From: Streptomyces sp. NRRL F-5123
GTDB taxonomy: Bacteria; Actinomycetota; Actinomycetes; Streptomycetales; Streptomycetaceae
Assembly (NCBI RefSeq): GCF_000721495.1
Contig: NZ_JOHY01000073.1
Coordinates: 1 to 28,487, forward strand
DNA length: 28,487 bases
Reading direction: 5' to 3'
Position 1 is the stretch's first letter. Every line of letters begins with the position of its first letter. The position numbers and the translations under genes are program-made. Positions 22,321 through 28,487 of the stretch are shown one piece after another. The notes under the pieces are model-generated. The model was not told where the DNA came from, did not search any database, and saw only the letters and a program-made list of their open reading frames with translations.

Positions 22321-23550
22321 GTGGCGCATAAGGTTCCGGACGTTGATGTCGTAAATCTCCCCGCTTTCCCATTCATAGGCCCGGAAAGCAATCCTTTCAT
22401 TCCCGTTCGCGATGACGACCTGGCGCGGCTGGACGGGCCGATGGGCAAGGTCAGGCTCCCCTTCGGGGGATGGGCCTGGCTGGCGACCCGGCACGATCAG
22501 GTCAAACAACTGCTGCGGCATCCGGGATTCAGCTCCGACCAGTACCGTCCGGGATTCCCGGTGCTGAATCCGCTGCCGCCCCAGCAGGAGGACGCCACCG
22601 GGCTGTTCATCTTCATGGACGGTGAGGCGCACAGCCGTCTGCGGCGCATGCTCACCGCCGAGTTCATGATCAAGAACATCCGGCGGATCGAACCGCTCAT
22701 CGAGGAGACCGTGGTCGACACGCTGGAGCGCATGCGCGCCGGCGGTCCCCCGGCGGACCTCATGAGCGAGTTCGCGCTCCCCGTGCCGTCCATGACGATC
22801 AGCCACCTGCTGGGCGTCCCCTACTCCGACCACGAGTTCTTCCAGGAGCACAGCCGGGCGATCATGGACCGCAACTCCGGTCCCGCCGAGGTCCAGGCCG
22901 CGCTCGGCGCCCTGAGCCAGCTGCTCGGCGAGCTGATCACGTACAAGCGCACCTCGCCCGGCGAGGACCTGCTGAGCAGACTCGTCGCCGAGCGCGTCGT
23001 CCCCGGCGAGCTGCGCGAGGACGAGCTGCTGAGCATGGCGCAGCTGCTGCTCGTGGCCGGTCACGAGACCACCGCCAACATGATCGGGCTGTCCTCCCTG
23101 GCCCTGCTGGAGCACCCGGAGACCCTGGACGCCCTGCGCAAGGACCCCGGCCTCGCCCCCAACGTGGTCGAGGAACTCCTCCGCTACGTCACGGTCGTCA
23201 GGACCGGCCTGCCCCGCCTCGCCATGGAGGACGTGGAGATCGACGGCCACCTCATCCGGGAGGGCGAGGGCGTCGTGGCCATGCTGTCCCTGGCCAACCG
23301 GGACGCCCTGGCCTTCCCCGACCCCGAGGTCTTCGACCCCGCGCGGCAGGAGGCGCACCGCCACATGGCGTTCGGCTTCGGCCTGCACCAGTGCGTCGGC
23401 CAGCCGCTGGCCCGCGCCGAACTGCGCATCGCGCTGGTGGAACTCGCCCGCCGCTTCCCCGGCCTGCGCTCCCTGACCACCCTCGCGGACGTCCCCAAGC
23501 GCCACATGGCCGTCACCTTCGGGGTCGGCGAGCTCCCGGTGACGTGGTAA
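22321..23550 (+). CDS. Bacterial cytochrome P450 (class I), 409 aa
   Basis: A soluble haem-thiolate monooxygenase that hydroxylates or epoxidises a small molecule using electrons from a ferredoxin. Motifs: I-helix AGHETT (Gly247-Thr251) for oxygen activation, K-helix EELLR (Glu285, Arg288), and the haem-binding loop FGFGLHQCVGQPLARAEL with ligand Cys358. These and the N-terminal LPFGGWAWLATRHDQVKQLLRHPGFSSD segment fit the CYP105-like group common in Streptomyces secondary metabolism; assigning a subfamily needs a tree. GTG 22321 is preferred: GGGGG lies about 6-7 nt upstream, the family N-terminus is matched and a length of 409 is normal; earlier ATGs (22249-22282) sit in the promoter-like zone. 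It overlaps the ferredoxin start by one base, so the two are cotranslated. Probable tailoring enzyme of the downstream polyketide cluster. Confidence 0.95.
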   Translation: MAHKVPDVDVVNLPAFPFIGPESNPFIPVRDDDLARLDGPMGKVRLPFGGWAWLATRHDQVKQLLRHPGFSSDQYRPGFPVLNPLPPQQEDATGLFIFMDGEAHSRLRRMLTAEFMIKNIRRIEPLIEETVVDTLERMRAGGPPADLMSEFALPVPSMTISHLLGVPYSDHEFFQEHSRAIMDRNSGPAEVQAALGALSQLLGELITYKRTSPGEDLLSRLVAERVVPGELREDELLSMAQLLLVAGHETTANMIGLSSLALLEHPETLDALRKDPGLAPNVVEELLRYVTVVRTGLPRLAMEDVEIDGHLIREGEGVVAMLSLANRDALAFPDPEVFDPARQEAHRHMAFGFGLHQCVGQPLARAELRIALVELARRFPGLRSLTTLADVPKRHMAVTFGVGELPVTW

Positions 23551-23762
23551 TGCGGATCACCGTCGACAGGGAACTCTGCTGCGGGTCCGGCAACTGCGTC
23601 GCGAACGCCCCGGAGGTGTTCGACCAGGACGATGCGGAAGGACTCGTCGAACTGCTGGTGGAAGAAGCGCCGGAAAGTCTCCGGGCTCCGGTGGAAAGAG
23701 CGGCGCACATGTGCCCGGTGGGCGCGATCAGTGTCAGTCCGCAGGCTGCTCCGACGAATTGA
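23550..23762 (+). CDS. [3Fe-4S] ferredoxin partner of the P450, 70 aa
   Basis: A small electron carrier. Cluster ligands are in ELCCGSGNCVANAPEVFD (Cys10 or Cys11, and Cys16) and HMCPVGAI (Cys55), a three-cysteine pattern with Ser/Gly where a 4Fe-4S protein has its extra Cys, as in the SoyB/FdxE type that serves Streptomyces P450s. Length is typical. Its ATG at 23550 shares the A of the P450 TAA stop (TAATG), so translation is coupled. Ferredoxin reductase is not in the window and must be encoded elsewhere. Confidence 0.95.
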   Translation: MRITVDRELCCGSGNCVANAPEVFDQDDAEGLVELLVEEAPESLRAPVERAAHMCPVGAISVSPQAAPTN

Positions 23763-23840
23763 CGACGCAATAGTGCGGGGGCGAGTGCGCCGTTGCCCGT
23801 GAACCGTTCGGCGGGATTGAGGTGAATAGCACCGGCCCGC

Positions 23841-23860
23841 CGGACCAGGTTCCCGGTCCG
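23841..23860 (+). terminator. Weak hairpin after the ferredoxin gene
   Basis: CGGACC (23841-23846) and GGTCCG (23855-23860) form a 6-bp stem with an 8-nt loop, about 80 nt after the ferredoxin stop. Plausible but modest terminator. The rest of the 23763-24030 gap has no gene I can support. Confidence 0.4.
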
Positions 23861-24030
23861 CCGTGAATTCTGCCGCGTGCACCGGACGGTTCGTTGCCCT
23901 CCGGTGCTTCTTCGGCGTGCCCCGCCTCTCTGGCGCACGGGGAGAACCCGTGCGTGTCCGGGTCCGGAAACGGTGTGTCGCTGCGCGTCCTCACTGCGTG
24001 CATTTCACGCCCAGCAGGGGAGCGATGATG

Positions 24031-24672
24031 ATGAGTAATGACCCGAGAATACGAATTGTCGTGTGCGACCAGCATCCTTACGGGCGTCTCGGTATGCGCG
24101 AGGCCTTAGGCCGGGACCCCGCGCTGTGCGTGGTCGGGGAGGCGCCCGGTCTGGACGAGCTGGTCCCGGTCGTCGACCTCTGCCGCCCCGACGTCGTGGT
24201 GCTGGTCGATCCGCCCTCCGCGTCGTACGCCGACCCCGACGAGATGGTCCGCGTCGACGCCGACCTGGTGGTCGTCGTGCCGGACGCGGACGTGGCCCTC
24301 GGCTGGATCGGCTGCACCCGGGCCGAGATCAAGGCCCTGGTCCACTCCGACGACCCCGAGGAAGAGCTGATCACCGCCGTCCGCAGAACGGCCGACGGCA
24401 CCGGATACGTATCCCCCGGACTCAGCGGCCCGCTGCTCGGGTACGTACGCGCCTCACTGCCGCGGCGCCTTACCGTCGTCCCCACCCACGCGCCCCTGAC
24501 CTCGCGCGAGTCCGAGGTGCTGGAGCTCGTACGGCGCGGCATGGCGAACAAGGAGATCGCCCGCCGGCTCGGACTCAGCGAGAAGACCGTCAAGTTCCAC
24601 GTGTCCAACGTGCTCGCGAAGGCGCACATGGCCTCCCGGGCCCAGCTCATCGCCTCCGCCAGAACCATGTGA
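24031..24672 (+). CDS. NarL/LuxR-type response regulator with an eroded receiver, TTA codon, about 213 aa
   Basis: A transcription factor with a C-terminal LuxR helix-turn-helix (about 156-207): LTSRESEVLELVRRGMANKEIARRLGLSEKTVKFHVSNVLAKAHMASRAQL. The N-terminal part looks like a response-regulator receiver (IRIVVCDQHPYGRLGMREAL...VVGEAPGLDELVPVVDLCRPDVVVLVD) but is shortened after the Asp region, and where the family has the conserved Lys (LLKD) it has LVHSDD. Phosphorylation is therefore doubtful; control may be through abundance or a ligand. Codon 26 is TTA (24106-24108), implying dependence on the bldA leucyl-tRNA. Three ATGs in a row (24025, 24028, 24031) follow AGGGGAG; 24031 or 24028 has the best spacing. 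No sensor kinase is adjacent. Its place between P450/ferredoxin and the PKS makes it a likely pathway-specific activator. Confidence 0.85.
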   Translation: MSNDPRIRIVVCDQHPYGRLGMREALGRDPALCVVGEAPGLDELVPVVDLCRPDVVVLVDPPSASYADPDEMVRVDADLVVVVPDADVALGWIGCTRAEIKALVHSDDPEEELITAVRRTADGTGYVSPGLSGPLLGYVRASLPRRLTVVPTHAPLTSRESEVLELVRRGMANKEIARRLGLSEKTVKFHVSNVLAKAHMASRAQLIASARTM

Positions 24673-24680
24673 GGCGGCGC

Positions 24681-24755
24681 CACCTGACCGGAGATCACGT
24701 GAGCCGGGATCCACCTGACCGGAGATCACGTGAGAGCCGGGATCACGTGAGCCGG
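24681..24755. repeat. Direct repeats with three TCACGTGA palindromes
   Basis: A 23-nt sequence at 24681-24703 is repeated exactly at 24712-24734 (31-nt period), and a shorter related segment follows. The perfect palindrome TCACGTGA occurs at 24695-24702, 24726-24733 and 24743-24750, all within the gap between the regulator gene and the PKS gene. They may be operators, or simply a local duplication. Confidence 0.8.
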
Positions 24756-24850
24756 AGCCGTCTGAGCGCGGACGCCCGACCGTCCCCGCCCGGCCGGCAC
24801 CCGCGGCCCCGACCCAGCTGATTGCAGCACAGGCCCGGCGGCCGGACAAC

Positions 24851-24866
24851 CTGGACGAAGGTCCAG
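24851..24866. promoter_or_regulatory. Inverted repeat and AT-richer promoter zone of the PKS gene
   Basis: CTGGAC-GAAG-GTCCAG (24851-24866) is a perfect 6-bp inverted repeat 91 nt before the PKS start, followed by GAAAAACCCC and GCCTTAGGC. GATACT (24945-24950) lies six nt before ATG 24957 and could be a -10 for a nearly leaderless mRNA. The factor that binds is unknown. Confidence 0.35.
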
Positions 24867-24956
24867 CGCCGGCGCGAAAAACCCCTACCGAAGCCTTAGG
24901 CCCCGGCCGTTCCTCTGGCGGAAGCCGATCTTGGGGTCGCTGCCGATACTCCGATT

Positions 24957-27900
24957 ATGAAGCCATCCATGCCCGGTGACCAGGTGACCGACGGCTCCCA
25001 CGACAACGCCATCGCTGTGATCGGCCTCTCCTGCCGCGTCCCGTCGGCATCGAACCCGGCCGAGCTGTGGCGTCTGCTGTCCGAAGGAACCGACGCGGTC
25101 TCCCCGTGGCCACAGGACAGAGGACCCGGCTCCGCGTCCTGGCGTGGCGGCTTCCTCACCGACGTCGGCTCCTTCGACGCCGCCTTCTTCGGCGTGCGGC
25201 CCGAGGAGGCCGTCGCCATGGACCCCCAGCAGCGCCTCGCGCTGGAACTCGCCTGGGAGGCGACGGAGGACGCCGGTGTGCCCGCGGACCGGCTCCGCGG
25301 CTCACGCACCGGGATGTTCGTCGGCGTCGCGTCCGACGACTACACCACCCTCGCCACCCGCGCCGGCCGGCCCGGCGGCGGCGACCTCGACGACTTCGTG
25401 GGCCGGCACCGCGCCGTCGTCGCCAACCGCATCTCCTGGACCCTCGGCCTGCGCGGCCCCAGCCTGGCCGTCGACGCGGCCCAGGCGTCCTCGCTGGTGG
25501 CCGTCCACCTGGCGTGCGAGAGCATCCGCCGCGGCGAGTGCGACCTCGCCCTCGCGGGCGGCGTCAGCCTGATCCTCTCGCCGGAGAGCATGACGGCCAC
25601 CGCAGGGCTGGGCGCCCTGTCCGTACGCGGACGCAGCGCCGTGTTCGACGAGAGCGCCGACGGGTTCGTACGCGGCGAGGGAGGCGGCATGGTCCTGCTC
25701 AAGCCGCTCGCCCGGGCCGTCGCCGACGGGGACCCCCTCTACTGCGTCATCCGGGGCAGCGCCGTCAACAACGACGGCGGCGGCGAACGGCTCACCGACC
25801 CGGACGCCGAAGGCCAGCGGGACGTGCTCGCGCGGGCCTACGCCGACGCGGGCGTCAGCCCCGACGCCGTCCAGTACGTGGAGCTGCACGGCACCGGCAC
25901 ACCGGTCGGCGACCCCGTCGAGGCCGCCGCGCTGTCCGCCGCCGTCGGACGCGCCGCCGACCGCCCGCCGCTGCACGTCGGTTCCGTCAAGACCAACATC
26001 GGCCACCTGGAGGCCGCCGCGGGCATCGCCGGGCTGCTCAAGGCGGCCCTCAGCGTGCGGCACCGGCAGCTGCCGCCCACCCTGCACTTCCGCACCCCGC
26101 ACCCGGCGATCCCGCTGGACGCGCTGAACCTGCGCGTGCAGACCGCGCTCGACGCATGGCCGCAGCCCGACACCCCGCTCGTCGCAGGCGTCAGCTCGTT
26201 CGGCATCGGCGGCACCAACTGCCACGTGGTGCTCACCGAAGGCCCCTACACCGGTCGCCCGGACCGCCCGGTCGCCCGGCCCGCCACCCCCCGCCCCCTG
26301 CCCTGGGTCCTGTCCGCCCGCACCGGCCGCGCCCTGGACGCCCAGGCGGGGCGGCTGCTCGACCACCTTCGGGACAACGGCGACGACGCGGCCGACATCG
26401 CCCGCTCACTGGCCGTGACCCGCTCCGCCCTCGAACACCGCGCCGTCGTCATCGGCACCGACCGCGCCGAACTCACCGCCCGGCTCGACGACCTGCACTC
26501 CGCGGCCGTCACCGGCGCCACCGCCGCGAGCGGCCGTACCGCCTTCCTCTTCGCGGGCGGCGGCGCGCACCGCCTCGGCATGGGGCGCGAACTGTACGCG
26601 GCACACCCTGTCTTCGCCCGGGCGCTGGACGAGGTGCTCGACCACTTCGACCCCGCGCTCGGCCTGCGCGAGGTGCTCCTCGGCGACGGCGACGGCGACG
26701 GGGACGGGGACGGCGACGCGGCGGCCGCGGCCGCCGCCCTCGACGGCATGCGCCTCATGCAGCCCGCGCTGTTCGCCTTCCAGGTCGCCATGTACCGCCT
26801 GGTCACCTCCTGGGGCGTCCGGCCCGACCTGCTCGTGGGCCACTCCTTCGGCGAGATCGTCGCCGCCCACGTCTCCGGCTCCCTCTCCCTCGCCGACGCC
26901 GCCGCCCTCGCCGCGGCCCGCGGCGCGCTCATGGAGGCCCTGCCGCCCGGCGGCGCCATGATCGCCGTCGAGGCAACCGAGGAGGAGGCGGCCGAAGCAC
27001 TCCTGGACGCCGACGACGTGTCCATCGGTGTCATCAACGGGCCGCGGTCCGTCGTCCTGTCGGGCGGGGAGGCGTCCGTCACCCGGATCGCCGCCGCGCT
27101 CCACGCCCGCGGCCGCCGCACCACCCGGCTGCGGGTGCAGAACGCCGCCCACTCGCCGCTCACCGTCCCGATGCTCGACGAACTCGCCCGCGAGATCAGC
27201 GGGCTCACCGCCGCCGAACCGCGCATCCCGATCGTCTCCACCGTCACCGGGCACACCGGCACCCCCATGGGCGAGGCGTACTGGATCGCCCACGTGGGCG
27301 CCACCGTGCGCTTCCACGACGCGATCACCGCGTGTCGTGAGCTGGGCGTCACCCGGTTCGTCGAACTCGCCCCGGACTCCGTCCTCACCCCGCTGGTCCA
27401 CCCCACCGAGACCGAGGTCGCAGTGGCCCTCCAGCACCGGGACGTCCCCGAGCCCGAAGCCCTCCTCGCCGGGCTCGGCGCCGCCTGGGTCTCCGGCCTG
27501 CCCGTCGACTGGGCCGAGGCCGTCGGGGACGCCCGCCTCGTCAGCCTGCCGACCTACGCCTTCCAACGGGAGCGGTACTGGCTCGACGAACTCCCCGCCG
27601 CGCCGGCCGCCGAGCAGCACATCAGCTCCGCCACGCTCGCCCTGCGCGACACGATCCGCACCTCCCCCGAGGGCTTCCTCCAGCGCTGGCTGGCCGGGCA
27701 CGTCGGCGAGATCGTCGGCGACCACACGGCGGACCCCGGCACCGCCTTCCGCGACCTCGGCTTCGACTCCACGCTCTCGGTGCAGCTGCGCAACCGGCTC
27801 GTCTCCGCCACGGGGCTGCGCCTGCCCACCAGCGTGCTCTTCGACCACCCCACCCCGCAGGCGCTCGCCGCCCACCTGCACGACCGGATCGTCGGCGCCC

Positions 27901-28487
27901 TGGACACCCCGGGTACGCCCGCCGTCCCGCCTCCGACCGCCGTTCCGGGCACGGGCACGGGTGACGATCCGGTGGTGATCGTGGGGATGGCGTGCCGGCT
28001 GCCGGGCGGGATCGAGTCGCCGGACGGGTTGTGGCGCGCGGTGTCGGAGGGTGTGGACGCGGTGTCGGAGTTCCCGGTCGACGGCACCGAGGGCTTCCGC
28101 CTCACCGGCAACACCACGAGCGTGGCGTCCGGCCGGATCTCCTACCTGCTGGGTCTTGAGGGCCCGGCGATGACGGTCGACACGGCCTGCTCGTCCTCGC
28201 TCGTCGCCCTGCACCTGGCCGCCCAGGCGCTGCGGAACGGTGAGTGCTCGCTCGCGCTGGCGGGCGGGGTGACGGTGCTGTCCACTCCCGGCATGTTCGT
28301 GGAGTTCTCGCGGCAGCGCGGGTTGGCGCCGGACGGGCGGTGCAAGGCGTTCTCGGACGCCGCTGACGGTACGGGGTGGGCCGAGGGTGTCGGCGTGCTC
28401 GTCGTGGAGCGGTTGTCGGAGGCGCGGCGCAACGGTCACCGGGTGCTGGCGGTGGTGCGGGGTTCCGCGGTGAACCAGGACGGTGCG
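24957..28487 (+). CDS. Modular type I polyketide synthase, partial: KSQ-AT-ACP loading module then a shortened KS
   Basis: Builds the start of a polyketide chain; 1177 codons are visible and the frame is open at the window edge. Loading module: ketosynthase (~18-430) whose active site reads VDAAQASSLVAVH with Gln176 in place of Cys and with His311 (HGTGT) and His350 (NIGHLE) kept, i.e. a KSQ that decarboxylates the loaded malonyl-type unit; acyltransferase (~525-815) with GHSFG (Ser630) and NAAH (729-732) at the specificity site; acyl carrier protein (~905-985) with LGFDS, Ser938 carrying phosphopantetheine. Module 1 begins at ~1003: DDPVVIVGMACRLPGG. This KS has the normal VDTACSSSLVALH (Cys1078) but lacks about 85 residues before it relative to KS1. 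The start at ATG 24957 has no ribosome site; MPGDQV four codons later is an alternative. AT substrate and product cannot be determined here. Confidence 0.93.
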   Translation, partial: MKPSMPGDQVTDGSHDNAIAVIGLSCRVPSASNPAELWRLLSEGTDAVSPWPQDRGPGSASWRGGFLTDVGSFDAAFFGVRPEEAVAMDPQQRLALELAWEATEDAGVPADRLRGSRTGMFVGVASDDYTTLATRAGRPGGGDLDDFVGRHRAVVANRISWTLGLRGPSLAVDAAQASSLVAVHLACESIRRGECDLALAGGVSLILSPESMTATAGLGALSVRGRSAVFDESADGFVRGEGGGMVLLKPLARAVADGDPLYCVIRGSAVNNDGGGERLTDPDAEGQRDVLARAYADAGVSPDAVQYVELHGTGTPVGDPVEAAALSAAVGRAADRPPLHVGSVKTNIGHLEAAAGIAGLLKAALSVRHRQLPPTLHFRTPHPAIPLDALNLRVQTALDAWPQPDTPLVAGVSSFGIGGTNCHVVLTEGPYTGRPDRPVARPATPRPLPWVLSARTGRALDAQAGRLLDHLRDNGDDAADIARSLAVTRSALEHRAVVIGTDRAELTARLDDLHSAAVTGATAASGRTAFLFAGGGAHRLGMGRELYAAHPVFARALDEVLDHFDPALGLREVLLGDGDGDGDGDGDAAAAAAALDGMRLMQPALFAFQVAMYRLVTSWGVRPDLLVGHSFGEIVAAHVSGSLSLADAAALAAARGALMEALPPGGAMIAVEATEEEAAEALLDADDVSIGVINGPRSVVLSGGEASVTRIAAALHARGRRTTRLRVQNAAHSPLTVPMLDELAREISGLTAAEPRIPIVSTVTGHTGTPMGEAYWIAHVGATVRFHDAITACRELGVTRFVELAPDSVLTPLVHPTETEVAVALQHRDVPEPEALLAGLGAAWVSGLPVDWAEAVGDARLVSLPTYAFQRERYWLDELPAAPAAEQHISSATLALRDTIRTSPEGFLQRWLAGHVGEIVGDHTADPGTAFRDLGFDSTLSVQLRNRLVSATGLRLPTSVLFDHPTPQALAAHLHDRIVGALDTPGTPAVPPPTAVPGTGTGDDPVVIVGMACRLPGGIESPDGLWRAVSEGVDAVSEFPVDGTEGFRLTGNTTSVASGRISYLLGLEGPAMTVDTACSSSLVALHLAAQALRNGECSLALAGGVTVLSTPGMFVEFSRQRGLAPDGRCKAFSDAADGTGWAEGVGVLVVERLSEARRNGHRVLAVVRGSAVNQDGA
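26682..26717 (+). repeat. GAC/GGC hexanucleotide repeat in the loading AT
   Basis: Six consecutive GGC/GGG-GAC codon pairs encode (Gly-Asp)6 at residues 576-587 of the PKS, followed by six or so alanines. A surface-loop insertion likely to vary by slippage; it stays in frame. Confidence 0.8.

Noticed and set aside
26406..28439. Long minus-strand frame opposite the PKS
   Set aside because: Antisense to PKS domains; Gly/Arg/Val-rich shadow.

Overview
The window is very GC-rich DNA with strong G/C bias at third codon positions, short intergenic gaps, frequent 4-nt start/stop overlaps, a bldA-type TTA codon and several actinobacterial gene families. It reads as a chromosomal segment of a Streptomyces or a close relative. 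No rRNA, tRNA, insertion sequence or CRISPR array was seen.

Left part (1-11974) is mostly housekeeping and small regulatory units: a small SPOR-like protein and a divergent type I methionine aminopeptidase; a lipoprotein; a primase/polymerase-fold protein; an iron-box controlled heme oxygenase facing a sortase-anchored HtaA haem-binding protein, with a decayed second HtaA gene behind it and no haem ABC transporter; a dimethylarginine hydrolase; an F420-dependent NADP reductase; a FUSC-type membrane protein translationally coupled to a MarR regulator behind a palindromic operator; a 64-residue membrane protein; and a site-2-type zinc protease.

Middle part (11975-22145): a repeat-rich intergenic zone (an inverted copy of an element also found at 169-236, then a 36-nt minisatellite) leads into a 1158-residue AfsR/SARP-type regulator. 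It converges on a DrrAB-like ABC exporter operon. That operon's promoter carries an array of about eight 11-bp-spaced CCGACA/TGTCGG elements, arranged like a SARP binding site. Next come an ECF sigma factor with its zinc-binding anti-sigma factor, panB, and a divergent TetR/short-chain dehydrogenase pair.

Right part (22146-28487) appears to be the left edge of a modular type I polyketide cluster: a cytochrome P450 with an overlapping [3Fe-4S] ferredoxin, a NarL-like regulator with an eroded receiver domain and a TTA codon, three TCACGTGA palindromes, and a PKS gene that runs off the window. The PKS begins with a KSQ-AT-ACP loading module (active-site Cys replaced by Gln). Its next ketosynthase is about 85 residues shorter than the first KS between the N-terminal strand and the active site, so it is either a real internal deletion or an assembly collapse. 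A plausible control chain is bldA tRNA, then the NarL-like regulator, then PKS, with a Crp-like box in front of P450/ferredoxin. This chain is inference. The product cannot be named from the part visible here.

Several genes (map, npdG, FUSC, the DrrA-like ATPase, the AfsR-like gene, TetR, possibly the PKS) have a -10-like hexamer 6-7 nt before the start codon and most of them no convincing Shine-Dalgarno sequence, suggesting leaderless transcripts.
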